A stretch of 5,682 bases of DNA, taken from contig DJBL01000024.1 in the NCBI GenBank assembly GCA_002435595.1, positions 1 through 5,682 of the forward strand, given 5' to 3'. Source of the stretch: Stenotrophomonas maltophilia. Its GTDB lineage: Bacteria > Pseudomonadota > Gammaproteobacteria > Xanthomonadales > Xanthomonadaceae. Made by a program: the position numbers and the translations under genes. The stretch's first letter is position 1; each line of letters opens with the position of its first letter. Shown piece after piece: positions 3,462 through 5,682 of the stretch. Under the pieces are notes generated by a model. That model was not told where the DNA came from and did not search any database. It saw only the letters and a list, made by a program, of their open reading frames with translations.

Positions 3462-5682
3462 ATGCCTGACATCAAGCTCGCCCAGCAGATCGCCCAGACC
3501 ATCGCCGATGAAATCGGTGCCCAGCCTGCCCAGGCGCGTGCCGCCATCGCCCTGCTGGACGAAGGCGCCAGCGTCCCGTTCATTGCCCGCTACCGCAAGG
3601 AAGTCACCGGCGGCCTGGACGACACCCAGCTGCGCAACCTGGAAACCCGCCTGACCTACCTGCGCGAACTGGAAGACCGCCGCGCCGCGGTGCTGTCCAG
3701 CATCGACGAACAGGGCAAGCTCACCGACGACCTCCGCAACGAGATTCTCGGCGCCGACACCAAGTCGCGCCTGGAAGATCTGTACCTGCCGTACAAGCCC
3801 AAGCGCCGCACCCGCGCCCAGATCGCGCGCGAGGCCGGGCTGGAGCCGCTGGCCGATGGCCTGCTGGCCGATCCGACGCGGGACCCGCAGGTGTTTGCCG
3901 CCACCTTCGTCGATACCGACAAGGGCGTGGCCGACACCAAGGCCGCGCTGGAAGGGGCGCGTGCGATCCTGATGGAGCGCTGGGGCGAAGATGCGGCACT
4001 GGTCGGCGAACTGCGCACCTGGCTCGGCGAGAACGGGGTGATCCGCGCCCGCGTGGCCGAAGGCAAGGAAGAGCAGGGCGCCAAGTACCGCGATTACTTC
4101 GAACATGCCGAATCGCTGGCGAAGATCCCTTCGCACCGGCTGCTGGCGCTGTTCCGCGCCCGCCGCGAGGAGATCCTGTTCCTGGAGCTGGACCCGGGCA
4201 ATGAGGCCGAGGCGGGCCATCTGTATGCCGAAGGCCGGGTCGCGTTCAAGGCCGGCATCCGTGACGCCGGCCGCCCCGGCGACCGCTGGCTGCTCGATGC
4301 CTGCCGCCTGACCTGGCGCGCCAAGCTGCACATGCACCTGCTGCTGGACCTGTTCAACCAGGCCCGGGAGAAGGCCGAAGCCGAGGCCATCGCGGTGTTC
4401 GGCGACAACCTCAAGGACCTGCTGCTGGCCGCGCCGGCCGGCCCCAAGACCGTGCTCGGGCTGGATCCGGGCATCCGCACCGGCTGCAAGATCGCCGTGG
4501 TGGATGCCACCGGCAAGCTGGTCGCCACCGACACGATCTACCCGCACGAGCCACGGCGGCAGTGGGACCAGTCGTTGCACACCCTCCGCCAGCTGTGCCA
4601 GAAGCACAACGTGGAACTGATCGCGATCGGCAACGGCACCGCCAGCCGCGAAACCGACAAGCTGGCCGGTGAGGTCATCAAGGCGCTCGGCGATACCCGG
4701 CTGCAGAAGGTGGTGGTGAGCGAAGCCGGTGCGTCGGTGTATTCGGCCTCCGAATTCGCCGCCAAGGAGTTCCCGGACCTGGACGTGTCCATCCGCGGCG
4801 CCGTGTCCATTGCCCGCCGCCTGCAGGATCCGCTGGCCGAGCTGGTCAAGATCGAACCCAAGGCGATCGGCGTGGGCCAGTACCAGCATGACGTGGACCA
4901 GTACCGCCTGGCGCGCGCGCTGGATGCGCGGGTGGAAGACTGCGTCAACGCGGTCGGCGTGGAGGTCAACACCGCCTCGGCCGCGCTGCTCACGCGGGTG
5001 TCCGGGCTGTCGGCCACGGTGGCCGAGAACATCGTGCGCCATCGCGACGACAACGGTCCGTTCAAGCGCCGCAAGGACCTGCTCAAGGTGCCGCGTCTGG
5101 GCGACAAGACCTTCGAACAGTGCGCCGGCTTCCTGCGCATCGCCGATGGCGACCAGCCGCTGGATGCCTCCTCGGTGCACCCCGAAGCCTACCCGGTGGT
5201 CGAACGCATCGTGGCCGCCACCGCGCGCCCGATCAAGGCGCTGATCGGCGATGGCAGCTTCCTGCGCGGGCTCAAGGCCGAGCAGTTCACCGATGACACC
5301 TTCGGCGTGCCGACCGTGCGCGACATCCTGAAGGAACTGGAGAAGCCCGGCCGCGATCCGCGCCCGGAGTTCAAGGCGGCGCGTTTCGCCGACGGCGTGG
5401 AGGAGCTGAAGGACCTCAAGGTCGGGATGATCCTGGAGGGAGTGGTCAGCAACGTGGCTGCCTTTGGTGCGTTCGTGGATATCGGCGTGCACCAGGACGG
5501 CCTGATCCACATCTCCGCGCTGTCGGACACCTACGTCAAGGATCCGCGCGACGTGGTCAAGGCCGGCGACATCGTCAAGGTGAAGGTGCTGGAAGTGGAC
5601 GTGGCGCGCAAGCGCATCGCCCTGACCCGGCGCCTGGACGACGCCCCGGCGCCGGCCAGGGCCGCCGGTGAGCGCGACGCGC
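3462..5682 (+). CDS. tex: Transcription accessory protein Tex, 3' end outside the window
   Basis: Cytoplasmic nucleic-acid-binding protein, related to eukaryotic Spt6, that affects transcription in many bacteria. The frame is open from ATG 3462 to the window edge: 740 codons of an expected 775-790, so about 40 residues are missing. The N-terminal helical region has VPFIARYRKE (38-47) and YLPYKPKRRTRA (108-119), both typical of Tex. A YqgF/RNase H-like domain starts near 328 with LGLDPGIRTG (Asp335). Helix-hairpin-helix segments lie at about 505-560 (VSGLSATVAENIV from 513). An S1 RNA-binding domain starts near 654 (VGMILEGVVSNVAAFGAFVD) and ends near 724, before an Ala/Pro/Arg tail. No frameshift or loss of a family motif was seen. 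It is separated from the upstream gene by 216 bases of repeat-bearing DNA, so it probably has its own promoter. Confidence 0.97.
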   Translation, partial: MPDIKLAQQIAQTIADEIGAQPAQARAAIALLDEGASVPFIARYRKEVTGGLDDTQLRNLETRLTYLRELEDRRAAVLSSIDEQGKLTDDLRNEILGADTKSRLEDLYLPYKPKRRTRAQIAREAGLEPLADGLLADPTRDPQVFAATFVDTDKGVADTKAALEGARAILMERWGEDAALVGELRTWLGENGVIRARVAEGKEEQGAKYRDYFEHAESLAKIPSHRLLALFRARREEILFLELDPGNEAEAGHLYAEGRVAFKAGIRDAGRPGDRWLLDACRLTWRAKLHMHLLLDLFNQAREKAEAEAIAVFGDNLKDLLLAAPAGPKTVLGLDPGIRTGCKIAVVDATGKLVATDTIYPHEPRRQWDQSLHTLRQLCQKHNVELIAIGNGTASRETDKLAGEVIKALGDTRLQKVVVSEAGASVYSASEFAAKEFPDLDVSIRGAVSIARRLQDPLAELVKIEPKAIGVGQYQHDVDQYRLARALDARVEDCVNAVGVEVNTASAALLTRVSGLSATVAENIVRHRDDNGPFKRRKDLLKVPRLGDKTFEQCAGFLRIADGDQPLDASSVHPEAYPVVERIVAATARPIKALIGDGSFLRGLKAEQFTDDTFGVPTVRDILKELEKPGRDPRPEFKAARFADGVEELKDLKVGMILEGVVSNVAAFGAFVDIGVHQDGLIHISALSDTYVKDPRDVVKAGDIVKVKVLEVDVARKRIALTRRLDDAPAPARAAGERDA

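Noticed and set aside
3390..5510. A 706-residue open frame on the minus strand opposite tex
   Set aside because: It mirrors tex, whose family motifs and domains are clear on the plus strand. Long antisense frames are common in GC-rich genes with G/C third positions. The translation is low-complexity (rich in His, Gln, Leu, Gly, Ala) with no recognisable domain.

Overview
The window is GC-rich and tightly packed, with strong G/C preference at third codon positions. Gene content and style point to a Gammaproteobacterium of the Xanthomonadaceae, most likely Stenotrophomonas or a close relative. The clues are a class III PHA synthase pair, a tex gene, small conserved proteins of the DUF5329 and PspC types, and GTAG-headed palindromes like the SMAG/REP elements known from Stenotrophomonas maltophilia. 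The assignment comes from recognition, not from a database search.

Layout. 1-158: C-terminal tail of phaE, basic and rich in Ala, Pro and Lys; the first 10 bases look like residual Illumina adapter. 155-1222: complete phaC, overlapping phaE by ATGA. 1226-1720 (minus): small exported protein resembling DUF4822, convergent with phaC with only 3 bp between the stops. 1721-1780: short divergent promoter region. 1781-2176: exported DUF5329-like protein. 2224-2427: 67-residue PspC-domain membrane protein. 2424-2885: unrecognised membrane-associated protein with a gluzincin-like HERAH...ERAAD signature, probably starting at a TTG that overlaps the preceding stop (TTGA). 2886-3029: AT-rich leader with two hairpins. 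3030-3245: 71-residue protein of unknown function with a strong ribosome binding site. 3246-3461: non-coding, with three copies of a REP-like palindrome. 3462-5682: tex, running off the right edge about 40 residues before its expected end.

How the genes relate. phaE and phaC encode the two subunits of one enzyme, which polymerises hydroxyacyl-CoA into polyhydroxyalkanoate granules. The DUF4822 and DUF5329 genes are divergent and both products are predicted to be exported, so they may share a control region. The PspC protein and the HExxH protein are translationally coupled and both look membrane-bound, so they probably form a small envelope module. tex encodes a nucleic-acid-binding transcription-associated factor and looks like a separate transcription unit. 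No tRNA, rRNA, CRISPR array, insertion sequence or phage gene was seen. The most interesting parts are the HExxH protein coupled to PspC, the AT-rich leader with its 71-residue protein, and the REP cluster whose copies can pair in alternative ways.
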